From IMG/VR virus record IMGVR_UViG_3300024346_000069, positions 1 through 58,419 of that record: a DNA stretch of 58,419 bases; one strand, given 5' to 3'. The DNA is from a virus. The notes beneath the pieces are model-generated. The model was given only the letters and a program-made list of their open reading frames with translations, was not told where the DNA came from and made no database searches. The translations under genes and the position numbers were made by a program. Of the stretch, positions 7,065 through 16,033 are shown one piece after another. The first letter of the stretch is position 1; every line of letters starts with the position of its first letter.

Positions 7065-7677
7065 AGAAAAAAACAGAATCAAAGATGAATTTGAACAAAT
7101 ACAATCAGAATCTATGAATTTTGATTTATCTATGCACCTAGCTAAACCAGAAGATCTACCGGATTTAGGTGAAATTGCAATATATGATTATGAATCTGAT
7201 TTAGATAGTGTAAACGAACAATCTACAAGTGTATTAGAATCACTAGTAGATCTTTACTTAGGAGATGTTCCAAAATTAAAAGATCACTCCTATATATCAA
7301 ACAAGATGAAAGAAGACGCAATGGTTTATGCTGAAGGATTATTCTTAGCAAAAATGACTAGAAAAAACTTCTTAAATCAATTAAGACAAGTTGATAATGG
7401 TGATAATTCAGCTAGAATGCACGAAGTTGTAAATCAAACTATTGGTCAAATTAGAGAGAATGCTAAATTTTTAAGCGGTCAAAGAACTGAATTAGAAAAG
7501 TTCTATAAGACATTAAGAAAAGATTTAGGTTATGATGATATAGAAAATGATACACCAGTAAAAGAAGAGGATAAATCGGATAATTCAAAGAATGATGAGG
7601 GTGAAATAATGGATAATAAAAAGTTAAATGATTTAATAAAACAAGCAATGTTAAATAAAGAAGATAAAAAGAAATAA
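7048..7677 (+). CDS. Probable small terminase subunit
   Basis: 209 residues. It lies beside the large terminase gene and its plan resembles T4 gp16: an N-terminal EDLPDLGEIAIYDYE stretch (gp16 has a similar DLPG...EIKVYE), a central pair of long helices (about 85-160, with AMVYAEGLFLAKM and HEVVNQTIGQIRENAKFL), and a polar C-terminal tail rich in D, E, N and K. Small terminases form rings that recognise DNA and stimulate the motor ATPase. The assignment rests on position and helical layout, not on a diagnostic motif. The unit ends in the terminator at 7672-7702. Confidence 0.68.
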   Translation: MSKSDKEKNRIKDEFEQIQSESMNFDLSMHLAKPEDLPDLGEIAIYDYESDLDSVNEQSTSVLESLVDLYLGDVPKLKDHSYISNKMKEDAMVYAEGLFLAKMTRKNFLNQLRQVDNGDNSARMHEVVNQTIGQIRENAKFLSGQRTELEKFYKTLRKDLGYDDIENDTPVKEEDKSDNSKNDEGEIMDNKKLNDLIKQAMLNKEDKKK

Positions 7678-7702
7678 CCTCTAATTTTTAGAGGTTATTT
7701 CT
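7672..7702. terminator. Bidirectional terminator
   Basis: Stem AAATAACCTCT / AGAGGTTATTT with an AATTTTT-type loop, between the converging genes 7048-7677 (+) and 7688-8533 (-). The stem runs into both gene ends. Confidence 0.85.
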
Positions 7703-8533
7703 TTTAAAACTTTCAAATGTCTTAATAATTTTATTCAATTCTAATATTATCTTTTTCGTCTGTATTCTATTTACTTTATTTGGACTTACATAATTAATAT
7801 TTAAAATATTATTATTAGATTTAACTATACTATCAATTTTTTCCTTTAAAACCGAATCTGTATTATCATATAAATATTTTAAAAAGTCATTAGGATTTAT
7901 ATTAACATTAGATATATCATCATCATAATAACTAACAACATCATATTTAGTTATTTCTTTATCAATAAATTTATTATCTTCTGTTTTTAATCCGATTAAA
8001 AATTGTAGTAATATTTTAATTTTATTAAAAATTATCTTATCATCTTTTCTATTAAAAAATGTCTCTGATATGTAATATATATCCTCTATATTTAAACCCA
8101 AGTCTAATAATTTAGATTCTATTTTCTTAATTATTAATTCATAATTTTTTTTGTTGTTTTTAGAACAAATTAAATAAATGTGATCTGTTGTGTTTCTAAC
8201 ATGGTTTAAAATATCTAAATTAATTGAATATTCTAAATCACCAATTACTTCTGTGTTAAAAAACTCCTGCATAGAAAAAATTAAATTATTTGTATCTACT
8301 TTAAGATTTTTACATTTAATTTTTAAATTATTTGCAATATCAGTTGGAATCCAATAGTTATCACCACTAAAATTAAATCTTTCTCCTTTGTCTTTCCAAA
8401 CACCAGATTTTATAAGATTATAATCAGACTGATCTATTTTAATAATAGGAAATTTAGGTCTTTTAATATCTATGATCCACACTTTATTATCAACATATAG
8501 TAAAGTATCTAAATCAAAAAAATGAGCATTCAT
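7688..8533 (-). CDS. HAD-fold-like protein ending in a TFESF motif
   Basis: 281 residues. The start HFFDLDTLLYV resembles HAD motif I (D-x-D), LICSKN could be motif II, and VVSYYDDD could be motif IV, so a HAD-like fold is likely although the second Asp context differs from active phosphatases. The middle is helical with no further motif. The C-terminus IIKTFESFKRNNL closely resembles the N-terminal leader found on other proteins (KTFESY), which is odd at this end. It overlaps the upstream zinc-ribbon gene by one base (TAATG), so the two form a coupled pair. Function unknown. Confidence 0.72.
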   Translation of the reverse strand: MNAHFFDLDTLLYVDNKVWIIDIKRPKFPIIKIDQSDYNLIKSGVWKDKGERFNFSGDNYWIPTDIANNLKIKCKNLKVDTNNLIFSMQEFFNTEVIGDLEYSINLDILNHVRNTTDHIYLICSKNNKKNYELIIKKIESKLLDLGLNIEDIYYISETFFNRKDDKIIFNKIKILLQFLIGLKTEDNKFIDKEITKYDVVSYYDDDISNVNINPNDFLKYLYDNTDSVLKEKIDSIVKSNNNILNINYVSPNKVNRIQTKKIILELNKIIKTFESFKRNNL

Positions 8534-8751
8534 TAAAAATATTTTTTAATTTTATAGGATATTTGATGAGCACCATCCCATCTAGATCCTTCATATTCTT
8601 TATCTTTCCATGTAATTCCACCACTTAATTCATTTTCAAAAGAATTACACTTAGGACAAATCTTTGGATATTCAACATTTTCTTCATTTGTTTGAAAGTT
8701 AAATGTTGCCTTACACCACGGATTACTACAAACTATTTTTATATTTTCCAT
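8533..8751 (-). CDS. Small zinc-ribbon protein
   Basis: 72 residues with two Cys pairs: CSNPWC (spacing of four) at residues about 8-13 and CPKC at about 32-35, a typical zinc-ribbon arrangement. The remaining part is polar with a few aromatic residues. It is the first gene of a two-gene unit with 7688-8533. A late-type element ends 4 bases upstream of its ATG. Likely a nucleic-acid or protein-binding ribbon; role unknown. Confidence 0.75.
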   Translation of the reverse strand: MENIKIVCSNPWCKATFNFQTNEENVEYPKICPKCNSFENELSGGITWKDKEYEGSRWDGAHQISYKIKKYF

Positions 8752-8755
8752 GTTG

Positions 8756-8765
8756 TATATATTAA
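8756..8765 (-). promoter_or_regulatory. Late-type promoter element, gene 8533-8751
   Basis: Exact TTAATATATA on the minus strand, separated from the ATG by 4 bases; a leaderless message is expected if transcription starts 6-7 bases downstream. Confidence 0.55.
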
Positions 8766-8768
8766 AAT

Positions 8769-8796
8769 AAAAAACTCACCATTGGTGAGTTTTTTA
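8769..8796. terminator. Hairpin terminator
   Basis: Stem AAAACTCACC / GGTGAGTTTT with loop ATT, A-run and T-run on either side; ends the minus-strand gene 8801-9253. Confidence 0.85.
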
Positions 8797-8800
8797 TTAA

Positions 8801-9253
8801 TTAGTATAACATATTTTTACTTAACGCAAAGTCATATAATATTGGTAGATTTAAATGTCGATTAAAATAATCTCTTATATCTCCTAATGTTTTACATTTT
8901 CTTAGAATAGATATTATTAAAAATCCAAATTCTTCTTGAAAGTCTAAGCAATAATAACTCCACGGTTTATTATAATTTTCTAAAGTTTTCCACTCATTCT
9001 GAGCGCCACTTAACCAAAATAAACATTTAGATGGTTCGATTTTTTGTGAATCAAAATCTACAATTTCTAAATTCCATATTTGATCGTTTACATCTACACA
9101 TCTCATTAAAATTGCCGTTGCTTCTGCCAAATCCGTCGTTATTTCTTTCCCAATTTCAAAGTAGTAATCAGATTCCTCACATAGAACTCTAATTTTACCA
9201 CTATTGTAAATCTCTTTCGATAATGATTTAACATCAATTTTTCTGCGTTTCAT
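8801..9253 (-). CDS. Hypothetical protein
   Basis: 150 residues, not recognised. It starts basic (MKRRKIDVKSL), has a hydrophilic middle with several Trp and Cys residues (VCEE-like, KCLFWLSGAQNEWKTL, PWSYYCLDF) and an end that looks helical (FGFLIISILRKCKTLGDIRDYF). No signal peptide. It lies 16 bases downstream of gene 9270-9587 and is probably co-transcribed with it. Confidence 0.65.
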   Translation of the reverse strand: MKRRKIDVKSLSKEIYNSGKIRVLCEESDYYFEIGKEITTDLAEATAILMRCVDVNDQIWNLEIVDFDSQKIEPSKCLFWLSGAQNEWKTLENYNKPWSYYCLDFQEEFGFLIISILRKCKTLGDIRDYFNRHLNLPILYDFALSKNMLY

Positions 9254-9269
9254 AGTGATTTTTTATTTT

Positions 9270-9587
9270 TTATGATAGATAAGATGATAAATTAATACCA
9301 TCATTCCATTCTCCATTCATTAAACCCCCTTCAAAAATACCTGATTCCCAATTACCATAAAATTCACCACCCTTAAAAATACCATAATTCCAATCACCTG
9401 ATATGAAAATACCATCATACCAAATTAAAGTACCCCTCTTTATTTCTATTTTAGCATTTATAATCTCAGAATCAACCAACCAGTTGAATCCTAAACTCTC
9501 TAAAATATCTTCAATCTCTTCAATATCTTCAATATCTTTAATGTGTGTGTATATTTTACCATTGTATTTTAATTCTAAATATCTCAT
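9270..9587 (-). CDS. Protein with MORN-like W-x-x-G repeats
   Basis: 105 residues. The N-terminal half has an acidic helix (IKDIEDIEEIEDILESLGF). The C-terminal half (about 52-100) repeats a short beta unit: GTLIWYDGIFISG, DWNYGIFKGGEFYG, NWESGIFEGGLMNG, EWNDGI. This W/F-x-x-G-x-x-x-x-G pattern resembles MORN-type beta-hairpin ladders, seen in many phage proteins. Such ladders usually act in binding. A TTAATATATA-like element (ATAATATATA) lies 5 bases upstream of the ATG. Function unknown. Confidence 0.7.
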   Translation of the reverse strand: MRYLELKYNGKIYTHIKDIEDIEEIEDILESLGFNWLVDSEIINAKIEIKRGTLIWYDGIFISGDWNYGIFKGGEFYGNWESGIFEGGLMNGEWNDGINLSSYLS

Positions 9588-9592
9588 AATTC

Positions 9593-9602
9593 TATATATT
9601 AT
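9593..9602 (-). promoter_or_regulatory. Late-type promoter element, gene 9270-9587
   Basis: ATAATATATA on the minus strand, one mismatch to the consensus, 5 bases before the ATG. Confidence 0.45.
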
Positions 9603-9647
9603 GATTTTTTTTCATTAAAATATTAAAATTTAAAAAATCCTTTATTT

Positions 9648-9790
9648 TTAAATGTCTTTCAAAATCCATTTTTTATTACCCGCAGATCACACTCTTAAAT
9701 AACCCATTTCCTCCATTATTTCATGTTCAAATTTATCTGAACTCACACCGTTGGTTACTAATTTATCTTTTCTAAAGTTAAATCTATGAT
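9648..9790 (-). pseudogene. Relic of a phage homing endonuclease C-terminus
   Basis: The minus strand still reads HRFNFRKDKLVTNG, then FEHEIMEEMGYLRV, a stop, and after a frameshift CGNKKWILKDI followed by a stop. HRFNFRK-x-x-L-V-x-x-G and the E-x-x-I-M-x-x-x-G-Y-x-R segment ending in CGN-x-K-W are hallmark pieces of the C-terminal region of GIY-YIG/HNH-type phage homing endonucleases. No start codon or catalytic domain remains, and in-frame stops lie upstream. It fills most of the 270-base gap between gene 9270-9587 and the sheath terminator. This is a decayed endonuclease, found by reading the gap in all frames. Confidence 0.72.
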
Positions 9791-9808
9791 ATTAAATATA
9801 CCTAACAA

Positions 9809-9845
9809 AAAAAAAGAGAAGTCATATGACTTCTCTTTTTTATTT
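9809..9845. terminator. Terminator after the sheath gene
   Basis: A perfect 22-base palindrome (9815-9836, arms AGAGAAGTCAT / ATGACTTCTCT) flanked by A-run and T-run. Confidence 0.88.
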
Positions 9846-9860
9846 ATTTTTAAGATTTAA

Positions 9861-12800
9861 TTACATAAATCCACCAGCATCAATTGCTCCAGTTCTAAGG
9901 ATTGTAACATTGTTAACAATGATACCCATACCCTTAATTGGTTCAACATAAGTATCTAAAACACCGATTTGGTTATCTATTATTTCTGATGTATTATTTT
10001 CATCATCCATTTTGTTGAAATAGTTATATAAACCGTTTCTATTTACATATGTTTCACAGATTGAATCAGCTCTAAGTTTAATTTCAGCTCTGATATCTGG
10101 TGTGTTATACTGCCATTGGAAATCTAATAACATTCTCGATAACTCTCTTTCTAATTCGATTAACACCTCTCTTACGTGAATGAAAGAAAGAGCTGATCTT
10201 TGAAGAGTTTGAGCTGTGTTTTCAGTTTCAATAACATGACCTCTATTTCTTTTGAATACAATAGGGTTCATTTGAGCTTGATTTAAGAATTCAATATCCT
10301 CATTTGTATAATCATGCTCTAATCCGATGATATTAGTAATTCTACCATTAGTAACACCAGCTGCGATTGTCCAAGGAGTGATTCCACCTAAGTTAGATGT
10401 ATGTTTTCTCATATATGTTGTCGCAACGTGTGCTGCTGGTGGCATAGTAACTTGTCTACCATCATCATCAACTTTGATATAAGGTGTAAAGTAACCAACA
10501 CAAGTACTTCCTTCACCATCAGCGAATGTATAAGTAAATGCTGCTGCCTTATCAGGATTTGAACCTTTAGCGATATATTCAGCAACTAAATCACCATTAC
10601 CATCAACATATGTTGGAGAAGTTGAAGATTTAAACGATCTAATAGATGGCATATTTAAGAATCCAAATATGTCTTTTCTAGATCCACAGATATCAGCTAA
10701 TTGTTGTTTAGATCTTTCTCCTAAACCAAGTCCAAAAGAATCCACTAAATATCTATAATCTATAGCTTCTTTGTTTGTTAAAGCTCTATATAAAGGAGTT
10801 CCTTTAGCAACAATATTTAAGATATCTTCTTGTGTTTTTTCAGTACCATCTGGTAAAGATTCTGTTCTAACTTTAAATCCTTTGAAAGTTAAAGCTTTAT
10901 ATGCGTATGTATAATTATCAACTGATTTATATAAGAAAGTCTGGAAATCATTTCCGGTTCCATTAGCTCCGATTTTATTTCTTCTAACTGGTAGAGAACA
11001 TGTAATCATCACTAAAGAACTATCTTTTGAGTAAACTCTCTTATCTAAAACTCTAGAAAGTCTGTTGTTAGTTCCTAATAGGAAATCACCAACTTTAATT
11101 TCAGAATATCTATCACCTTTAACTAATACTTTATTATCAAGTAACCAAGTACCATCCACATTATCAATCAAATCTGTATCTTTAGATGAACCAATTACAA
11201 AAGTTCCATTTGAATCATAAGTAGCTGGATATTCCAATTCTAAAGTTTGTTTATAATTAGAACTTTGAGAAATAATATTAAATTTGGTCAAAGAATCTAA
11301 ATTAGATAAAGGTGGCATCGCAACTAGTGATGAATAACCATCTCTAAATCTAATACTTAAAGCATTTTTAATAAAAGTATTAGATTCTTTCTTATCTTGT
11401 ACAAACATACTTAAAAAGTATGTGCCAATTCCAGGTCTATTATCAATTATGTTTTTAACACCATATATCTTCTCATAAACTACTTCTTCAACAACTTTAT
11501 AAATATATGTTTTAATCTGTTTATTATTTATATCATTTGATGATTCTAAAGTAGTACCATCAGCTTTTGTAAAAAGAGTAGCCGAGTTAACACTAGAAGA
11601 AATTAAGTTATCACTTACAATAGTAATTTTTCTTCTATTTAAAGTAGAATTAGTTATTGTAATACCATCTCCAATATTAAATTTAATTTCATTAGTAGTA
11701 TCTGATGTAGCACCACTACCCGGATTTGGAAATGATGCTGTAAACATAATAAAGTTATAGCCAGCAAATAAACTAGTTTTACCAGTATTTAAACCTGTAA
11801 TAGTTTTATCATCCTCACCATCAAAGAAAGTAACGGTGTACCCACCACCTTCACTATAAACTTTACTAGGAACTCTATTAACTTGGAAATAATCACCATT
11901 ATTAATAATACCATCATAGTAGTCCTGATATAATTGAGAGTATTTAGAAACAACACCAATACCATCACCAAGTAATGGATTGACTTCAGTAACACTGTTA
12001 GTAACACCAACCATTTTTGTATCCATACCATTTCTTCCTAAAATTACCTCATCATCAACTGAATATATTGTCAAGAATCCTTGTAATACTTTTTGCCAAT
12101 CCAATTTAACTATCTCAGAGTTTGGTAAACCAGTATTTAATACAAAAGATTTATTTTGAGTTGGAGATGTTACAATATCAGATATTGACATGTTTTCCAT
12201 ACTCACTTTTCTGTTTTGTGACTCGCTATCCAATAACATAACTCTCTTATATTTATCAGAGCTATCCAATAAATTAACTAATTTATCAAACATTCTATGT
12301 CTTCTATAAACTCTATAGTTTGCTGGATTTTTAGCATTGTCAGTACCTAAGAAAGTATATTTAATTTTACCATCACCTAAATAAGAAACTTTATAATCAA
12401 ATAAATCATTTGATGATTTTTCTAAAGTATATCCATTAACAGTACTTAAATCAGATAAAATCTTTTCAATACCTGCTTGAGTTAATTTAAATCCAAATTG
12501 TCCACTACTAAATGTTCCCGACATACCAGTTGGCTTTTGTCCATAAAATGAAGCCGTAGAACATAACCAAACAGATTGAGTACCCGGAATTTGAAGAGAT
12601 GTAAAATTTGTACCAGGAGTTACACTAGCAGAATTTACAGTAATTTTAGCAGTTGTTTGTAATGTTGCAGATGCAGTAGCTGCAAACTCAACAGTAACAT
12701 TTAAACTCCAAGTAACACCACCCTGAGGTAAAGTTGCAATTACATTAGAAGCTGTAAATATCTGAGTTGATGGACCACCACTAACACCACTTAGTAAATT

Positions 12801-15437
12801 AGGAGTAGTTGCTTTATCATAAAAATTAGTCGTCGATGATAAGAATGAGTCTGGCCCAAATGATGACGAATTCACTCCTGTCTTCAAAGCCCACTTATTC
12901 TCACTCTTAAATGAATTGAAAATATAATTAGAACCGTCAAAATTAGTTAAGAAATATATTCTTTTAGCATCATAATCTACTCTATCAATAATTAATAAAA
13001 TAGGAGTTACACTATTACTAGAACTATTAAATGTGTATGGATTTGATGTTGATATATCTTTAGATCCACCAGAAACTGACCAAACAGATATAGAATCTCC
13101 ACTATTTAATCTAATTGCTGGATTAATAGAAACTGATTTAAAATCAACAAATAATTGTTCAGTGATTGAGTCCCACTGGAAATTACAAGTACCAACATCA
13201 CCACTAGAAGCAGTTGCAAAAACTGGATAAAGACTTGAATAATTCCATCTATCAACATTTGAATATGTTAGAATTCTAGCATCATTTACAAACCCAGTTC
13301 TAGAAAAATAATTTCCAGATCCAGTACCACCAGTAAATAATTGGTTACCAGATGCACCAATAGGTGCTGATGTATCGTCATCTAAATAAAGTTTATTAAC
13401 ACTATTCTTATAGAAAGTTCTAATATAGTCACTATTATCATGTAATAATGGATTAGAAAGATCTTCATTCGCCGATAAAAATGAAGTATCAACACTCACA
13501 TATTCTACGTTAAGATAAGAATCTGATGTTACTGGATTACCAATAGTGTTTAACCAAGGAGCTAAACCACCAACAAATGTAGCTTTTGAATAGTTATTGG
13601 AAGTAAGTAAACCATTTTGTATAACACCAATAGAACCATTCCATTTGTTATATCCATAATAACCACCAATAAGGTTTGGTGAGAACCTACCTTCAATATC
13701 AACACCATTTAAATTATACTTTTGATATGATCCAAAAGGAACAAATATATTAGAATTGTTAAAATTATTTGATTTAACTCTGAATTTAAATGTGTTTAAT
13801 ACAATATCATTTGCTGAAACTCCAATAACGTCACCACCATCTTTATTAACAATAATGTCAATTGTTTTAGTATCATATTTATAGACAACAGCAGCTAAAC
13901 ATAATTGTATATAATTTCTTATCTCAAAATCACCAGATTTTATTGAGAAAGATATAGATCTATAACTACCACTAGCAGTAGCACTAGTATTTAAAACAGG
14001 TAAACTTTCACCATTTATAACAGCATATGCACTGTTATGAATATCATAACTAATTATAATATCGGTAAATGTATCAATTGTATTAGTAATAGATTCAGAT
14101 AATTTATCATCTACAGATTTCGATATTCCCGCTACCGCAACTGATTTATATTTGATACCCCAAGTTGTAAAATCAGCAAACCAAGAAGTTCTATTTTTAA
14201 AGTTCTTTTGAACTCCAGAGTAAGTAGGAGCACCATTTATAGTAGGATAAAAATGCGCTTGATTTGAAAGAGGTTTAGCTATACTATATGAAAATCCAGT
14301 ACTTGGAGAAACCCTAGTATCCAAATCAAATCCTATACCTAATGATGTAGATCCAGTTAAACCACCTAAATTGGCAGTAACGTTACCTGGTAAATCCAAC
14401 GGTTTAGTCATAACTGGAACTTCCTCAGAAATATTAGCCTGATATGATAAGAAATTAATAACAGTCTCATTCTTATTAGCAATTGTATGACCAACTAAAT
14501 CAATAAGTGAACTAACATTTTCATTCTCAACAGCATCTATGTTAAATGCACAAAAGATTCCTGTTTTATCAGTATCAGCATTAAGATTTGTCTCAATAAA
14601 TAAATTTTTATTCTCTTTATTTCTAAAATAAGGAATTAAAGAAAGTCCACTGTAATATCCTAATACATTAACATTTCTATTATTTGCAAAATCAACAACA
14701 AGATTTTTTCTTAAACCAGAACCTAATTTTGGATCAAAAAAGAAATAGTTGCTCCAAATTTTATCCTGAGCCAAAGATCTATAATTAGACCAATCACCAG
14801 AAACAATAAGTACATCAACCATATAATCCGAGATAAAATCTTTAGGATTAATAAAAGCTGGTACCTTTTCAACAGAACCAAACCATGATTCCGCAGTAAT
14901 ATCATAATTACCAACTGTTGACTTATAGATAAAAACAGAAACTGGTTTATCTGATAAGTTAGTAATGTTTAAAGCTCTTGATGCAAATCCAGGATTTGAT
15001 CTTGTAAAATTAATAAATGATTCAGGATCTTTTTTCCAGAAACCAGTAGTATCATGGAATTTTCTAAAAGCTCCCAATCTTTTAACATCATTTAAATTAT
15101 CAGATGATGTAGATAATGATTGATATTCAACTCTATCTAAAACATCGTCTGTTAATAATAAATTCATTGCATAAACTGGTGAACTTTCTAACATTTTTTC
15201 GATAGTTCTATGAAAGAAAGAACCCTTTCTCTCCAAATTTCTATCAATTTCACCATAAATAGCTCTAAACTCATTAAGAGTGCTAACTTTAACTGGTGCA
15301 TTCACAGGTCCCTTTTTCGAAACACCGATAACCATATTAACCAAAGGGTCAACAGACGTAGGTGTAGGAATAACGGATTTATCATATTCCTCGATAAATA
15401 TGCCTGGTCTTTTGTATTTTCCAATTTGAATTGCCAT
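9861..15437 (-). CDS. Giant contractile tail sheath protein (T4 gp18-like)
   Basis: 1858 residues, almost three times T4 gp18 (659). The N-terminus (KRPGIFIEEYD, then VIGVSKKGPVNAPVKV and a YGEIDRNL segment) and the C-terminal third (about 1520-1858: GTPLYRALTNKEAIDYRYLVDSFG, GGITPWTIAAGVTNGRI, a long arm LSFIHVREVLIELERELSRM and the final RTGAID) carry the conserved sheath core that forms the mesh of interlocking strands. Between about residues 230 and 1520 lies a huge Ser/Thr/Asn/Gly-rich beta insertion, presumably domains that decorate the outside of the tail. The reading frame is continuous and codon use is even. Preceded by a late-type AT element and followed by a terminator. Assignment as sheath is strong; the role of the insertion is unknown. 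Confidence 0.92.
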   Translation of the reverse strand: MAIQIGKYKRPGIFIEEYDKSVIPTPTSVDPLVNMVIGVSKKGPVNAPVKVSTLNEFRAIYGEIDRNLERKGSFFHRTIEKMLESSPVYAMNLLLTDDVLDRVEYQSLSTSSDNLNDVKRLGAFRKFHDTTGFWKKDPESFINFTRSNPGFASRALNITNLSDKPVSVFIYKSTVGNYDITAESWFGSVEKVPAFINPKDFISDYMVDVLIVSGDWSNYRSLAQDKIWSNYFFFDPKLGSGLRKNLVVDFANNRNVNVLGYYSGLSLIPYFRNKENKNLFIETNLNADTDKTGIFCAFNIDAVENENVSSLIDLVGHTIANKNETVINFLSYQANISEEVPVMTKPLDLPGNVTANLGGLTGSTSLGIGFDLDTRVSPSTGFSYSIAKPLSNQAHFYPTINGAPTYSGVQKNFKNRTSWFADFTTWGIKYKSVAVAGISKSVDDKLSESITNTIDTFTDIIISYDIHNSAYAVINGESLPVLNTSATASGSYRSISFSIKSGDFEIRNYIQLCLAAVVYKYDTKTIDIIVNKDGGDVIGVSANDIVLNTFKFRVKSNNFNNSNIFVPFGSYQKYNLNGVDIEGRFSPNLIGGYYGYNKWNGSIGVIQNGLLTSNNYSKATFVGGLAPWLNTIGNPVTSDSYLNVEYVSVDTSFLSANEDLSNPLLHDNSDYIRTFYKNSVNKLYLDDDTSAPIGASGNQLFTGGTGSGNYFSRTGFVNDARILTYSNVDRWNYSSLYPVFATASSGDVGTCNFQWDSITEQLFVDFKSVSINPAIRLNSGDSISVWSVSGGSKDISTSNPYTFNSSSNSVTPILLIIDRVDYDAKRIYFLTNFDGSNYIFNSFKSENKWALKTGVNSSSFGPDSFLSSTTNFYDKATTPNLLSGVSGGPSTQIFTASNVIATLPQGGVTWSLNVTVEFAATASATLQTTAKITVNSASVTPGTNFTSLQIPGTQSVWLCSTASFYGQKPTGMSGTFSSGQFGFKLTQAGIEKILSDLSTVNGYTLEKSSNDLFDYKVSYLGDGKIKYTFLGTDNAKNPANYRVYRRHRMFDKLVNLLDSSDKYKRVMLLDSESQNRKVSMENMSISDIVTSPTQNKSFVLNTGLPNSEIVKLDWQKVLQGFLTIYSVDDEVILGRNGMDTKMVGVTNSVTEVNPLLGDGIGVVSKYSQLYQDYYDGIINNGDYFQVNRVPSKVYSEGGGYTVTFFDGEDDKTITGLNTGKTSLFAGYNFIMFTASFPNPGSGATSDTTNEIKFNIGDGITITNSTLNRRKITIVSDNLISSSVNSATLFTKADGTTLESSNDINNKQIKTYIYKVVEEVVYEKIYGVKNIIDNRPGIGTYFLSMFVQDKKESNTFIKNALSIRFRDGYSSLVAMPPLSNLDSLTKFNIISQSSNYKQTLELEYPATYDSNGTFVIGSSKDTDLIDNVDGTWLLDNKVLVKGDRYSEIKVGDFLLGTNNRLSRVLDKRVYSKDSSLVMITCSLPVRRNKIGANGTGNDFQTFLYKSVDNYTYAYKALTFKGFKVRTESLPDGTEKTQEDILNIVAKGTPLYRALTNKEAIDYRYLVDSFGLGLGERSKQQLADICGSRKDIFGFLNMPSIRSFKSSTSPTYVDGNGDLVAEYIAKGSNPDKAAAFTYTFADGEGSTCVGYFTPYIKVDDDGRQVTMPPAAHVATTYMRKHTSNLGGITPWTIAAGVTNGRITNIIGLEHDYTNEDIEFLNQAQMNPIVFKRNRGHVIETENTAQTLQRSALSFIHVREVLIELERELSRMLLDFQWQYNTPDIRAEIKLRADSICETYVNRNGLYNYFNKMDDENNTSEIIDNQIGVLDTYVEPIKGMGIIVNNVTILRTGAIDAGGFM

Positions 15438-15461
15438 ATTTTTTTAATTATTTTTTTTTGT

Positions 15462-15476
15462 TATCATATATATAAA
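15462..15476 (-). promoter_or_regulatory. Late-type promoter region of the sheath gene
   Basis: Minus strand ACTTTATATATATGA, a relaxed match to the late-type element, about 25 bases before the sheath ATG. Confidence 0.4.
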
Positions 15477-15502
15477 GTATAAAAAACCATTTTTTTCTAT
15501 TT

Positions 15503-16033
15503 TTAATACTTTTTATCTGAGTCTTTTTCTATTTTATTGATATACTCAATCATTTCTTTTTCTCTATCATCCATCTCCTTCTGAATATCATTGAATTGTT
15601 TAACCATATCAACTTTTTTCTCTTCAATACCAGCTTTGGTATTTTGTATTTTTTGTTTTAATTTAGTTATATCATTATTATATTTATCCTTAGTCTTATT
15701 ATCTGTTGTAATATTTAAGATGTCTTGTGACTTTCGAATTTCTAAATTATCTATAGCTATTTGATTAAAATCTTTATCTACCTGTCTAGATTTTTTAGCT
15801 ATATTTAAATATTTAACTAGGAATTCGTTTTGTAAATTTTTCTCCATATCAGAAATCTTTTTATCATCATTAGTTTTATAAGCAGTATCAATATCTTTAT
15901 ACTTAGAATTGAATTCATCAATCTGCTTTCTAAGTGTATTTAATTTCTCTTTAGCCTTCTTAATATCCAATGTATCAGAGTCATTAGTTTCCAAATTCTC
16001 CAACCAAAGATTCCAATTTCTTAAATATCTCAT
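15503..16033 (-). CDS. Coiled-coil protein with leader-like start
   Basis: 176 residues. It starts MRYLRNWNLWLENLE, a variant of the shared N-terminal leader (MRYL... LWLE). The rest is almost entirely charged helix with heptad-like spacing (KLNTLRKQIDEFNSKY, KLKQKIQNTKAGIEEKKVDM, IQKEMDDREKEMIEYI), so a long coiled coil is expected. Its ATG overlaps the end of gene 16030-18543 by 4 bases (ATGA), so the two are translationally coupled and probably act together. A head scaffold-like or internal core role is plausible; unproven. Confidence 0.7.
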   Translation of the reverse strand: MRYLRNWNLWLENLETNDSDTLDIKKAKEKLNTLRKQIDEFNSKYKDIDTAYKTNDDKKISDMEKNLQNEFLVKYLNIAKKSRQVDKDFNQIAIDNLEIRKSQDILNITTDNKTKDKYNNDITKLKQKIQNTKAGIEEKKVDMVKQFNDIQKEMDDREKEMIEYINKIEKDSDKKY

